A stretch of 57,683 bases of DNA, taken from positions 1-57,683 of the forward strand of contig CADBKO010000024.1 in assembly GCA_902795345.1 (NCBI GenBank). Direction: 5' to 3'. The notes beneath the pieces are model-generated. The model ran no database searches. It was not told where the DNA came from and was given only the letters and a program-made list of their open reading frames with translations. Each line of letters starts with the position of its first letter. Positions within the stretch are counted from its first letter, which is position 1. Both the position numbers and the translations under genes were made by a program. The DNA is from Oscillospiraceae bacterium (GTDB lineage: Bacteria > Bacillota > Clostridia > Oscillospirales > Oscillospiraceae). This document shows, piece after piece, positions 47,231 through 55,294 of this stretch.

Positions 47231-47309
47231 AGAGGGACCTCCTTGTTATTATTGCCCGTTTCGGGCCGGCGCTCCGATCGGCACCGGAAGAAAAATATAG
47301 ATATTGATA

Positions 47310-47338
47310 ATAATAGCATGCCCGATGAAAGCTGTAAA
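47310..47338 (-). promoter_or_regulatory. Promoter of nifJ
   Basis: TTTACA (47338-47333), a 17-nt spacer and TATTAT (47315-47310) on the minus strand, leaving a leader of about 70 nt that ends in AAGGAGG. Confidence 0.8.
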
Positions 47339-47404
47339 CCACAAACTTGCACGAAATCCCTGTCTTTTCCGGGGCATTCCTGCCGCAAAACGGATAGGGC
47401 GGGC

Positions 47405-47444
47405 AAAAAACGCCCGGGGCCGGTCTTCTCAGGCCGGCCCCGGC
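47405..47444 (-). terminator. Strong terminator after the 29-residue peptide gene
   Basis: An 11-bp GC stem (47412-47423 with 47434-47444, one bulged C) is followed on the minus strand by TTTTTT. It lies 10 nt past the stop of the small ORF and upstream of the nifJ promoter region. Confidence 0.85.
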
Positions 47445-47453
47445 AAGGGAAAA

Positions 47454-47543
47454 TCAAAGGATGAAATTCACCAGAGATTCCGCGCTGATGCAGAGGAAGA
47501 GGACGAACCCCAGCCCTGCGGCATACCATTTCTTCGCTTTCAT
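47454..47543 (-). CDS. 29-residue single-helix membrane peptide
   Basis: A 29-codon ORF: ATG 47543, GGAGGT 7 nt upstream, TGA 47454-47456, then a strong terminator. The peptide has a basic N-terminus (MKAKKWYAAG) and one hydrophobic helix (LGFVLFLCIS), ending in ESLVNFIL. The tight ribosome-binding site-ORF-terminator arrangement argues that it is real. Function unknown; a membrane regulatory microprotein or type I toxin-like peptide is possible. No antisense RNA is evident. The 133 nt upstream (47544-47676) contain only weak hairpins and no clear promoter, so it may be read through from the DUF4867 gene. Confidence 0.6.
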   Translation of the reverse strand: MKAKKWYAAGLGFVLFLCISAESLVNFIL

Positions 47544-47676
47544 CTATGACACCTCCCGGCAGCGTGATTGGCTTTTGATGGCCTCATTCTGCCACAGGGG
47601 ATGTCCAATAAAACGGACAGTGCGCGGGATCCGGGATTATTTTTCCGGAATCAGTCAGTTTTCGGGAGCGAAGCCC

Positions 47677-48306
47677 TCAGCCCAGGTCGATGTTGACCCC
47701 CCGCAGGCCGACCCAGGCCCCGTCGGTAGCCTCCGGCGCATCGCCATGGGCCAGCAGCCACTTGTTCCGGGCCCGCAGCAGCTTGTCCTCCGGGTCCTTT
47801 TCTTCCAGGGCGGGCTTGGCCGTATTGGTGCCCAGGGGCAGGGCCACCGCCACCCGGAAGCCTTTTGCGCCGTCCACATGGCAGGGCGCATAATGCAGGG
47901 TCGTGGCATAGACCTCCACCACCGCGCCCGCCGGGGCCTGAAAAGCCTTCACCTTCTCCGTGTCCAGCTGCATGCCTTCCCCGATCTCCTCCTGCCGGGC
48001 CAGCAGCAGGATGAAATCCTCCGTGCCGATGTTCACCTCGCTGTCCCGGTGGTATTCCAGGCAGTTCAGCTTCCGGTTATGCCCCCAGCACATGCCCAGC
48101 TGGATGGGCATGCCGCCGTAGGCCCGGTCCCGCAGCTCCGGGAAAATATCCGCCGCCTCCAGGGCGGGGATACCGGGCTCGTAGGCGGTGCCGCTCTCCG
48201 GCAGGGGGATGGCGGCCATGGCCTTTAAAAGGGCCGTCGTATCATAGCCCGCCAGCACCTTGCCGTAGGGCTTGAATTCCGGGTCGAAAACCGAGTAGAT
48301 ATGCAT
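47677..48306 (-). CDS. DUF4867-type cupin-like protein
   Basis: A 209-residue protein with a cupin-like centre (HRDSEVNIGTEDFILLLARQ, then VEVYATTLHYAPCHV with His residues that could bind metal). It matches my recollection of the DUF4867 family, which has no settled function. GAGG lies 8 nt before the ATG at 48306. It sits 75 nt after the FAD oxidoreductase gene, and the two are probably co-transcribed, suggesting a shared catabolic pathway for an unknown carbohydrate or acid. Confidence 0.7.
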   Translation of the reverse strand: MHIYSVFDPEFKPYGKVLAGYDTTALLKAMAAIPLPESGTAYEPGIPALEAADIFPELRDRAYGGMPIQLGMCWGHNRKLNCLEYHRDSEVNIGTEDFILLLARQEEIGEGMQLDTEKVKAFQAPAGAVVEVYATTLHYAPCHVDGAKGFRVAVALPLGTNTAKPALEEKDPEDKLLRARNKWLLAHGDAPEATDGAWVGLRGVNIDLG

Positions 48307-48339
48307 GATCGTTTCCTCTTTCCTTCATTTTCCGAGAAC

Positions 48340-48372
48340 AGCGGGCGGCGCCGAAAAACGGCGCCGCCCGCT
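48340..48372. terminator. Strong intergenic hairpin between the FAD oxidoreductase and DUF4867-type genes
   Basis: AGCGGGCGGCGCCG (48340-48353) pairs perfectly with CGGCGCCGCCCGCT (48359-48372), 14 bp. There is no T run after it on the minus strand, so it may be a processing or mRNA-stabilising hairpin or a partial terminator rather than a full one. Confidence 0.5.
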
Positions 48373-48381
48373 CCGTATTCC

Positions 48382-49902
48382 TTATTTCTTCTGCTTGGAG
48401 GGGTCGCCCGCGCCCTTGGACATGGTCCAGTGGCGGTAGGAGCCAGCCGCGTCGCCGGATTCCCGGGCAGCCTTGGCCGCGGGGGTGTAGAGCCCGTATT
48501 CATGGGCCACCAGGCACTCGGTATAGCTCTTGTCGGTGTGGGCGTTGCGGGGCAGGGGCACGTCCTGCTCCCCGGCCAGGATGTCCTGCACCTTGGCCAC
48601 GTTCAAGGTGTGGGTGCTGCTGCCGTCGGCCACGGCCACCGCCGCGGCCACGCCCGCCGCCTGGCCGGTGCCCACGCACTGGGGGATCAGGTTCACGTTG
48701 TCGATGGCGATGCGGTCGGCGGAGATGTGGCGGCCGGGGGCCAGGAGGTTCTCCACCTTCTGGGGCAGGATGGAGCGGTAGGGGATCTCGATGGGGGCGT
48801 TGTCGTTGAGGGTGTCCACGGTGCAGTGCCAGGCGATGCAGTCCTCATGCTCCTTGGGGAAGGCCCAGTCGTTGCTGGAGATCACATACTCGCCCACGAT
48901 GCGGTGGGAGCCCCGGGTGCCCAGCTGAGGCGCAACGTCATAAAGATAGGCGTCCTTGAAGATCTCGGGCGCATGCTTCTTGTAGGCCTCCAGAACCTCC
49001 CGCAGCACCAGGCGGGTGCCCATTTCCGTGGCGGTCTGGTCGGCGATCTTGGAGCAGTCCCGCTTGGGCTGCCAGTTGTTGACCCAGCTCACATCGTCGG
49101 TAGGCCCGGCGATCATGCCGCTGCGGAAGCCATGGAGCTTGTAGAGCTCCTCGGAGAGCTTCTGGGCCTCCTCCCGATGGGAGAAGTTCCAGATGTTGTA
49201 GGCCGCCTTGCTGAAGCCGCCGATGCGGTATACCAGAGCGGTGGAGGAGCAGCGGCACTCGTCGTCGATGGCGGAGGAGGTGGGAGCGCCGGAGAGACGG
49301 CAGAGGTCCGCGTCGCCGGTGGCGTCGATGACCACCTTGGCCAGCACGGCCTTGCGGCCTTCCTTGGACTCGAAGATGACGCCCTTGCACACATTGCCCT
49401 CCATGATGGGCTTCGTGCCCCAGCTGTGATACAGCACCCGGATGGAATCCTTCAGCTCATGGAGCATGATGTCCATCTCGATCTTCAGCTGGGTGGGGTC
49501 CAGCATGAAGCCATGCTCCACCCTCGCGGGCGGGATATGGGTGGCGCCGCCCACGTCGCCCCACTTGCGGACTTCCTCGGGATCGGTGATGCCCGCCAGC
49601 TCGGGGCCGGGGCCGCGCACCGCGCCGGGGATCTTGCTCAGGCGGGTATACCACTCCTCCTGGATGCCCCGCACATAGGTCTTTTCATGGAAGGAGAGGC
49701 TGGGGATCAGCAGCACATAGCCGCCGGTGACGTCGCCGCCGCAGTAGCCGTAGCGCTCCATGAGGATCACGTTTTTGCAGCCCGCCCGGGCCGCCGCCAC
49801 GGCGGCGCTGTGGCCGGCGCTGCCGCCGCCCACCACCAATACGTCACATTCGTCGTAAATGGGGACGAGGGTTTCGGGTTCCAGATAGGTCTTGGCGTTC
49901 AT
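48382..49902 (-). CDS. FAD-dependent oxidoreductase
   Basis: A 506-residue flavoprotein. The N-terminal dinucleotide fold is DVLVVGGGSAGHSAAVAAARAG with the E/R-rich continuation ILMERYGYCGGDVTGGY. A second FAD-contacting stretch is VVIDATGDADLCRLSGAP. The C-terminal part has NLLAPGRHISADRIA and PQCVGTGQAAGVAAA, as in the FAD-dependent oxidoreductase family often linked to sugar or acid catabolism. The substrate is unknown. GGAGG lies upstream of the ATG, and it has its own promoter at 49955-49983. Confidence 0.87.
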   Translation of the reverse strand: MNAKTYLEPETLVPIYDECDVLVVGGGSAGHSAAVAAARAGCKNVILMERYGYCGGDVTGGYVLLIPSLSFHEKTYVRGIQEEWYTRLSKIPGAVRGPGPELAGITDPEEVRKWGDVGGATHIPPARVEHGFMLDPTQLKIEMDIMLHELKDSIRVLYHSWGTKPIMEGNVCKGVIFESKEGRKAVLAKVVIDATGDADLCRLSGAPTSSAIDDECRCSSTALVYRIGGFSKAAYNIWNFSHREEAQKLSEELYKLHGFRSGMIAGPTDDVSWVNNWQPKRDCSKIADQTATEMGTRLVLREVLEAYKKHAPEIFKDAYLYDVAPQLGTRGSHRIVGEYVISSNDWAFPKEHEDCIAWHCTVDTLNDNAPIEIPYRSILPQKVENLLAPGRHISADRIAIDNVNLIPQCVGTGQAAGVAAAVAVADGSSTHTLNVAKVQDILAGEQDVPLPRNAHTDKSYTECLVAHEYGLYTPAAKAARESGDAAGSYRHWTMSKGAGDPSKQKK

Positions 49903-49954
49903 TCTTTTCCCTCCAGACGAGGCCGAAGCCTCATTATTCTTTCTTTATAACCTT

Positions 49955-49983
49955 ATCATATCACAGGCATTGCTCCGGTTCAA
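49955..49983 (-). promoter_or_regulatory. Promoter of the FAD oxidoreductase gene
   Basis: TTGAAC (49983-49978), a 17-nt spacer and TATGAT (49960-49955) on the minus strand, starting just past the 2-hydroxyacid dehydrogenase stop. No terminator separates the two genes. Confidence 0.75.
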
Positions 49984-49987
49984 GTAA

Positions 49988-50935
49988 TCATTCCACGCGG
50001 CAGCGCTTCCCGCCCTCCTGAAAAGATCGGATGTTCTCCACGATCTCCCGGAGGCAGCGCTGCCTGGTCTCCAGCGCGCCCCAGGCCATATGGGGCGTGA
50101 GGCAGACATTGGGCAGATGGCGGATGGCATAAAAGGGGTGCTCCTCCGGGAAGGGCTCGGCGCTGTAAACGTCCACTCCCAGCCCCCCCAGCCTGCCCTC
50201 CGAGACGGCGGCGGCCAGGGCCGCTTCGTCCGCCACCGCGCCCCGGGCCACATTGATGAAAATGCAGTCCTTTTTCATACAGGCGATCTTCTCCGCGGAA
50301 AAGAGGCCCCGGGTCTCGGCAGACAGGGGCAGGTGGACGGAAAGGATGTCCGAAACCCGGCAGAGGGTGTCCAGGTCCGTGCAGGGCTCCCCCGGAGCGC
50401 TTCTGCGCCGCCAGGCCAGCACCTCGCAGCCCAGGACCCGGGCGATCTCCCCCACCCGCTTCCCGATGCGGCCGTAGCCCGCGATGCCCCAGGTCATGCC
50501 CCGAAGCTCATGATAGACGGGCTTCAGCAGATTGGCCGTGGGGCCGTGGGTATAGCTTCCGTCCCGGACCGCGCCCATGTAGCTCCCCAGCCGGTTCGTG
50601 AGGTAGAGGGCCATGGCGGCGGTGAGCTGGGCCACGCTGTCGGTGGAATAGCCCGCCACGTTGCAGACGCCGATGCCCGCGCTGCGGCACCAGGCGGTGT
50701 CCACATTGTCGTAACCCGTAGCGGCCAGGCAGATGAGCTTCAGCTTTTTGCACCCGCCCAGGTTCTCCCCATTCAGCTTCACCTTGTTCAGGACGGCCAC
50801 TTCCGCCTCCGCCAGGCGCTCCGCCGTCTGCTCCGGCGCCGTTGCTTCCCATACCTTCACTTCCCCCAGGGTCTCCAGAGGGGACAGGTCCAGGTCCGCC
50901 CCTAGGGTGGCGGCGTCCAGTACCACGATCTTCAT
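49988..50935 (-). CDS. D-isomer-specific 2-hydroxyacid dehydrogenase
   Basis: A 315-residue NAD-dependent dehydrogenase reducing 2-oxoacids to D-2-hydroxyacids. The NAD fold is WGIAGYGRIGKRVGEIA. The catalytic triad is visible: Arg in NVARGAVAD, Glu in VDVYSAEPFP and His in TPHMAWGA. Substrate unknown (glycerate-, lactate- or phosphoglycerate-like). GGGAGG is 8 nt before the ATG, and a TATAAT (-10, weak -35) is at 50968-50973 on the minus strand. Confidence 0.92.
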   Translation of the reverse strand: MKIVVLDAATLGADLDLSPLETLGEVKVWEATAPEQTAERLAEAEVAVLNKVKLNGENLGGCKKLKLICLAATGYDNVDTAWCRSAGIGVCNVAGYSTDSVAQLTAAMALYLTNRLGSYMGAVRDGSYTHGPTANLLKPVYHELRGMTWGIAGYGRIGKRVGEIARVLGCEVLAWRRRSAPGEPCTDLDTLCRVSDILSVHLPLSAETRGLFSAEKIACMKKDCIFINVARGAVADEAALAAAVSEGRLGGLGVDVYSAEPFPEEHPFYAIRHLPNVCLTPHMAWGALETRQRCLREIVENIRSFQEGGKRCRVE

Positions 50936-50967
50936 AAGCCCGACCTCCCGTTATTCTTCCTGCCGGT

Positions 50968-50973
50968 ATTATA
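50968..50973 (-). promoter_or_regulatory. Likely -10 of the 2-hydroxyacid dehydrogenase gene
   Basis: TATAAT on the minus strand, about 33 nt before the start; the -35 is weak. On plus, a TGG-TATGAT extended -10 at 51049-51054 probably serves the lipoprotein gene, completing this divergent 150-nt spacer. Confidence 0.45.
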
Positions 50974-51086
50974 CCCCACTTCTCCCCGCCCGGAAAGGTG
51001 CTGCGGTAAATTGTTGAATTCCCTGTCGCAATTCCCCGAAGGTTGTGGTATGATGGCAGTAATTTTAAAACCAAAAGGAGACGGCA

Positions 51087-52910
51087 ATGAAAAAACTTGC
51101 GATTTTCCTTGTACTTGCGCTTTTGCTGAGCCTGTGCGCAGCCTGCGACAAATCGGAGCCGCAGCCCACCGCGGCGCCCACGGCGGCCCCCGCTCCCACG
51201 GAAGCGCCCGCGCCTACGGAGGCCCCCGCGCCTACGGAAGCCCCCACTCCCACGGAGGCTCCTGCACCAACGGAAGCCCCAGCGCCCACGGATGCGCCTG
51301 CGCCTACGGAAGCGCCTTCCCCCACCCAGGCCCCCGCGCCCACGGAACCCCCTGCGGGCGCGCTCTCCGATTTCCTGCCGGACAGCTACTGGATGAGCGT
51401 CAGGCTCGAAACAAACTATGAGGATACGGAGCCCGAGGTCTATGAATACGAGGAGTGGGAGCAGGACACCTTCAACCTGCTGCTGAATGAGGACGGCACC
51501 GGCATCTTCCGCTCCACCTATTGGGGCCCCTACGACAGCGACAACGGTTACATCCAGTGGTCCATCGACGGGGACAACGAGATGACCCTCTACCTCCCCA
51601 GCGGCTATCAGATCTCCGGCCATCTGGAAGGGGAAAACCTGGTCCTGACGGACTATTACAGCTGCACCATCACCATGGAGCAGCGGAACGAGGCGACCCC
51701 GGCGGGCGCAGAGCTGACCACCGACATGCTCAAGGGCAGCTGGATCGCGGACAAGCTGGAGATCGAAGGGGCCGAATCCGATCCCCGGGAGGATCACCTG
51801 CTGATCTACCTGGTCTGCGACGAGAACGGCGCCAACGTATACTGGAACGAGCAGGACGGCTGGGCCAGCTTCTCCGACGAGGACATGGAGCTCTGGAACT
51901 GCTGGACTCCCCTGTACTACGACCATGAGGCCAACGGGTTCTGGTGCGCGGACCTGCGCCGCTCCTACCCCTTCCATCGGGACTACTCCGTCACCGTCAC
52001 CGGGGAGAAGGAAGCGGAAATGCTCATTTACTTCTACTCTCCCACGGAGGAATATCCCACCGTGGTCTGTTGCCACCTGATCCCCGCCAGCCCCAAGAGC
52101 GTGGTGAAGCCCGTGCGGGAGCCCGTCACCGTGGACAACGTGGGCGACCTCATCATGAATCTGCGGGACGGGAGCGAGATCCTGCTGGAGCCCGGCACCT
52201 ACAACATCACCGAATGGCTGCGCAGCCACCCCGGAGAGGTGGGGAACTGGGTGAACATCGAATACGAGGAATATGCCTGGGGTACCTACGACCTCGGCTA
52301 TGATGAGCCGGAGCTGATGATCGCCGGACTGCGGGATCTTACCATCAAGGCAGCCAAGCCCGGCGAGCTGACGGAGCTCGTCTGCGAGCCCCGGCAGGCC
52401 AATGTGCTCAACTTCTCCAACTGCGCCAACATCACCCTGGAAGGCATCACCATGGGCCACACTCCCGAGAAGGGCACCTGTGCCGGCTCGGTGCTGAACC
52501 TGAGCGACTGCTCCGACGTCACCCTCTCCGATATGGACCTCTACGGCTGCGGCGCTTACGGCATCAGCGCTTACAGCTGCTACGGCCTCACGATGGACGA
52601 CAGCATCATCCGGGATTGCACCTATGGCTGCGTCAACATGGTCGATTCCTTCGGCGTGAGCTTCACGAACGATGTGTTCCGGGACTGCGAAGGCTTCTAT
52701 ATGCTGGAGCTGCACTACACCGCCGCCGATTTCCGGGAGTGCGCCTTTGAGAACCTGGGCGGCGATTTCCTCCATGTGGACGACAGCTCCCACGTCAGCT
52801 TCACAGGCTGCGCCATGGACGACGGGACCAGGGCCTTCCTGGAGACCCACCCCGGCTTCGGCACCCTGATCGAGGGCGACTGGGAATCCGCCTCCTCCGC
52901 GAAGGGATGA
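51087..52910 (+). CDS. Secreted lipoprotein with Pro/Thr/Glu/Ala repeats and beta-helix domain
   Basis: A 607-residue lipoprotein. Signal peptide MKKLAIFLVLALLLSLCAAC ends in a lipobox Cys at about residue 20. Residues about 27-90 are a repetitive linker of (A/T)PTEAP units (wall-spanning). The middle (about 95-350) has two similar beta-rich domains with acidic/aromatic composition. The C-terminal part (about 360-600) shows right-handed beta-helix repeats (ILLEPGTYNITEWL, NVLNFSNCANITLEGITMG, VLNLSDCSDVTLSDMDLYG). That suggests carbohydrate binding or processing, but no catalytic residues are evident. AAAAGGAG precedes the ATG. Palindromic element copy C begins at its stop codon. Confidence 0.82.
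   Translation: MKKLAIFLVLALLLSLCAACDKSEPQPTAAPTAAPAPTEAPAPTEAPAPTEAPTPTEAPAPTEAPAPTDAPAPTEAPSPTQAPAPTEPPAGALSDFLPDSYWMSVRLETNYEDTEPEVYEYEEWEQDTFNLLLNEDGTGIFRSTYWGPYDSDNGYIQWSIDGDNEMTLYLPSGYQISGHLEGENLVLTDYYSCTITMEQRNEATPAGAELTTDMLKGSWIADKLEIEGAESDPREDHLLIYLVCDENGANVYWNEQDGWASFSDEDMELWNCWTPLYYDHEANGFWCADLRRSYPFHRDYSVTVTGEKEAEMLIYFYSPTEEYPTVVCCHLIPASPKSVVKPVREPVTVDNVGDLIMNLRDGSEILLEPGTYNITEWLRSHPGEVGNWVNIEYEEYAWGTYDLGYDEPELMIAGLRDLTIKAAKPGELTELVCEPRQANVLNFSNCANITLEGITMGHTPEKGTCAGSVLNLSDCSDVTLSDMDLYGCGAYGISAYSCYGLTMDDSIIRDCTYGCVNMVDSFGVSFTNDVFRDCEGFYMLELHYTAADFRECAFENLGGDFLHVDDSSHVSFTGCAMDDGTRAFLETHPGFGTLIEGDWESASSAKG
51178..51351 (+). repeat. In-frame tandem repeat encoding the lipoprotein linker
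   Basis: Imperfect tandem units of about 18 nt (CCCGCGCCTACGGAGGCC-like) encode (A/P)PTEAP. About nine units are present. Such tracts can change in number by slippage, altering the surface-linker length. Confidence 0.75.
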
Positions 52911-53150
52911 CGCCCTTCTTTGCCGGAATACGGCGCAGCGCCGCAAGCAATAGGAACGCACGCCCACCGCTTCGCGGCGGGTCCCCATTCCGGGCGCGAG
53001 GGCCCATTCCGCGCGCAAGGGCCCCTCGCAGGGATGCGTGCGCTACCCCCTCGCAGGGATGCGTGCGCTACCCCCACGCTGGGACGCGCCTGCTACCCCT
53101 CGCGCGGTGATGCTTGGAGATTCCGGGTTCCCGCGAAGGAAGACAATAAT
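52911..53150 (+). repeat. Dispersed palindromic element, copy C
   Basis: This begins on the base after the lipoprotein TGA with CGCCCTTCTTTGCCGGAA, like copies A and B. It contains the shared inner block CGCCGCAAGCAATAGGAA and the distal GATGCTTGGAGATTCCGG. The middle is GC-rich and repetitive and carries a tandem array at 53022-53095. There is no supported ORF. Confidence 0.65.
53022..53095 (+). repeat. 24/25-nt tandem repeat inside element copy C
   Basis: Units at 53022-53045 and 53046-53070 are identical apart from one extra C (CCCCTCGCAGGGATGCGTGC then GCTA). A third diverged unit is at 53071-53095, and a partial fourth begins at 53096. Confidence 0.8.
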
Positions 53151-53167
53151 CTGCTCAGGATATGGAA

Positions 53168-53199
53168 AACCGGGCGGCCTACAAGGCCGCCCGGTTCTT
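53168..53199 (+). terminator. Terminator downstream of the lipoprotein gene
   Basis: AACCGGGCGGCCT (53168-53180) pairs perfectly with AGGCCGCCCGGTT (53184-53196), loop ACA, then CTTC. The T run is short. The following 100 nt (to the promoter at 53301) contain only a GGGACA/TGTCCC hairpin. Confidence 0.7.
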
Positions 53200-53300
53200 C
53201 ATTTGCAGCACGGAGGGACAGGGGGACGCTTCCCTCTGCCTTGTCCCTGGCATGTAGTTTCATAAGCACCGCTAATGCACATATATTTATTTCTTAACTC

Positions 53301-53329
53301 TTGCTTTTGCGCGGCGCTTCCTGTATAGT
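53301..53329 (+). promoter_or_regulatory. Promoter of the dinJ-type antitoxin
   Basis: TTGCTT (53301-53306), a 17-nt spacer and TATAGT (53324-53329), about 45 nt before the ATG. Confidence 0.7.
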
Positions 53330-53374
53330 GGACCTGTCAAAAGGAAAAGCAACAGAAAGGCGGGATTCTGTGAT

Positions 53375-53635
53375 ATGAAAACGGTGAATGTGACCCTGCG
53401 GATCGACGAGGACCTCAAGGCAGACGCCGAAGCGCTGTTCGAGGACATCGGGCTGAGCCTGAACGCGGCCTGCCGCATCTTCTTAAAGAGGGCCGTGCAG
53501 GAGCAGCGCATCCCCTTTGAACTGGGGCGGCCGGACCGGAAGACCCTGAAAGCCATCGCCGACGCGGAGCAGGACAAGAATGTCAGCGACGGCTACGACA
53601 GCGTGGACGAGCTGATCGAGGCGCTGGAGAAGTGA
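53375..53635 (+). CDS. RelB/DinJ-family antitoxin
   Basis: An 86-residue type II antitoxin. The ribbon-helix-helix N-terminus (KTVNVTLRIDEDLKADAEAL) would bind operator DNA and autoregulate. The C-terminal part (PFELGRPDRKTLKAIADAEQ) would wrap a YafQ/RelE-type toxin. The next ORF, 208 nt downstream after a MITE-like element, begins with a YafQ-like domain, so this is the displaced partner. That toxin domain looks catalytically dead. Confidence 0.9.
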   Translation: MKTVNVTLRIDEDLKADAEALFEDIGLSLNAACRIFLKRAVQEQRIPFELGRPDRKTLKAIADAEQDKNVSDGYDSVDELIEALEK

Positions 53636-53652
53636 ATAAACGGGGATAAGGG

Positions 53653-53820
53653 AAAGCCCCCTCTCCGAGGGGGGTGCTCCGGCGAAGCCGGAGACGGATT
53701 GTAGCACGCACGTTGCTCGCACGCGGAATAGGGAGTCAGGGTGATTCCCGGCTGCTGCTGATTCGATGCGCTGACTCCTTCAGTCAGCTTTGCTGACAGC
53801 TCCCTCGGAGAGGGAGCCGA
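53653..53820 (+). repeat. MITE-like palindromic element E1
   Basis: The left end AAAGCCCCCTCTCCGAGGGGG and the right end GCTCCCTCGGAGAGGGAGCC are inverted forms of the same CCCTCTCCGAGGG core. Internal hairpins are CTCCGGC-GAA-GCCGGAG, GTCAGC-TTT-GCTGAC (53783-53797) and GCTCCCTC-GGA-GAGGGAGC (53799-53817). Similar GGCTCCCTCNNNGAGGGAGC / GTCAGC elements are abundant in gut Clostridia genomes. It separates the antitoxin from the toxin-like gene. The 23 nt after it (to the AAGGAGG) are identical in copy E2. Confidence 0.75.
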
Positions 53821-53843
53821 AGAGACGCTAAGGAGGTATTATC

Positions 53844-54218
53844 ATGGCAAAGCTCCGCTATACGGTGCGCTTCCGGCTGGATTACCGGCGGAGCATGCGC
53901 AAGGGCTGCAATCTTGGAAAGCTCAAGAGCCTGCTGGCCCTGCTGCGCCGGGGTTCTCCGCTGCCGCTGGACTGCCGGGATACCGCCGTAAGGGGAACGA
54001 AGGCCCGCGCCTGCCGCGTGGAGCCCGGCTGGGTGCTGGTCTATCAGGCGAAGGAAGGGATGGTGACTTTGCTGCGTCTCAAATATAAACGAAGGGAACG
54101 GCCCAAGGCGGCGCCGCCCATGGGACTATGGTTCAAAACGCTCCTGCGCAGCCCGGTCAAGACGGCCTTGACGGTGCTGCTGCTGGCCGTCGCATCCTTC
54201 CTGCTGCTGGATAACTGA
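53844..54218 (+). CDS. YafQ-like domain joined to the N-terminus of an ABC permease (copy 1, cut by frameshift)
   Basis: A 124-codon frame. Residues about 1-83 match the YafQ/RelE toxin fold (LALLRRGSPLPLDCRD, then CRVEPGWVLVYQAKEGMVTL). Aligned to E. coli YafQ, catalytic His50, His63, Asp67 and His87 are replaced (by Thr, Arg, Gly and none); only Trp68 remains, so RNase activity is unlikely. Residues 93-124 (MGLWFKTLLRSPVKTALTVL plus a hydrophobic helix) are the standard start of an FtsX-type permease. The frame stops at TGA 54216-54218, after GAT AAC. The permease continues in another frame from 54215, as if one C were missing. AAGGAGG precedes the ATG. Confidence 0.75.
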   Translation: MAKLRYTVRFRLDYRRSMRKGCNLGKLKSLLALLRRGSPLPLDCRDTAVRGTKARACRVEPGWVLVYQAKEGMVTLLRLKYKRRERPKAAPPMGLWFKTLLRSPVKTALTVLLLAVASFLLLDN

Positions 54219-55294
54219 GCGAGCCGGTAGATGCATTTGAAAGCACGTTTCTTCTGACGGAAATGGGCGAGAGTTATCTTCGTTTCAACTATGAAAGCAC
54301 CCATCACGAGGCCCTTACAAGAGAAAACCTGGAAGTCCTGGAGGCCCTGCCCTATATCGACGCGGTGGATAAGCGATACATGACTGCCGGCGTTTCGGAG
54401 GAATACATGCGCAACGGCGGCCCCTATGCCAACTACGGTTATATCGACCGGCTGGTCATCGAAGCTGCCGTGACGAGCAAGGGGAGCGTGGCGCTTGGCT
54501 TCAACAGCGCCGTCAGGCTCCGTCTGGCGGACGTGAATCTTCTGGCAGGAGACCCCAGAACCCTGGACGAACAGCTGAAGGAACTGAATGGGACCGCGAA
54601 CCTGCTTGCGTCCACCATTTCGGAAAGCAGCATTGGCACGGATCACCATGTTTTTGTGGGAAGCGGCAGCGGTTACAGCGTGGACAGCTTTGGATATGAC
54701 ATCACCCGAACGCTGACCGATACCATTGAGAAAGGGCGGCGTTATGTCTTCGTGGTCCGGGCCCCCCGCTATGCGCCCCTCAACGACAGCGGCTATGGCT
54801 TCTGGCTGGGGGACGACAGCCTCAAGGGCTGGTGGCCCTACGTCACGGATGTGACTGACCTGGGGCCGGATTACCTGGAAACGGAAGAATTTGCCCAGCT
54901 GCGTCAACTCATCCAGATCACCAACGACGACATCCACACCTTCGACATGGTTTATACCGACGATATGGCCTCCATCCGCCGTGTCACCCGGCAGCAGCTC
55001 ACCCCCGTGCAGGGCCGCTTCCTGGAACCGGCGGACGAGGGAAAGGCCGTTTGCGTGGTGAGTGAGGCTTTCTTGGAACGCAGCGGCCTGGGTGTTGGGG
55101 ACGAGATTACCCTCCGCCTGGGAAACCGCCTGGTGGAGCAGTATGAGCCCCTGGGGGCCGTGGCCGTCACCCGCGAGCGCTATGCCTCAGCCTGGGAGGA
55201 GCAGAGCTTTACCATTATCGGCTCCTGGAAAGACGCCGGGGGGCGGCGCTGGCAGGAGCATGAATATTACAACTTCTATTCCACCGGCTCCTAG
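54219..55294 (+). pseudogene. FtsX-type permease, extracellular part (copy 1, second fragment)
   Basis: Reading CTG AGC GAG from 54215 continues the permease as LSEPVDAFESTFLLTEMGES and then the long extracellular (MacB-like periplasmic core) domain to YYNFYSTGS, where TAG 55292-55294 stops it. An internal ATG at 54263 has no ribosome-binding site. The codons after the TAG stay in frame with the rest of the permease. So the permease is split by one frameshift and one nonsense codon unless these are assembly or sequencing errors. Confidence 0.75.

Noticed and set aside
43637..47464. A 1275-codon open frame on plus opposite nifJ
   Set aside because: It mirrors the PFOR codons; the PFOR frame has all cofactor motifs, a promoter and a terminator.
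50508..53018. An 836-codon minus-strand frame opposite the lipoprotein gene
   Set aside because: It crosses the intergenic promoter region and overlaps the 2-hydroxyacid dehydrogenase; the plus strand has a signal peptide, lipobox and ribosome-binding site.
52911..53110. Possible CRISPR-like array
   Set aside because: The 24/25-nt units are directly adjacent without spacers and belong to a GC-rich palindromic element.
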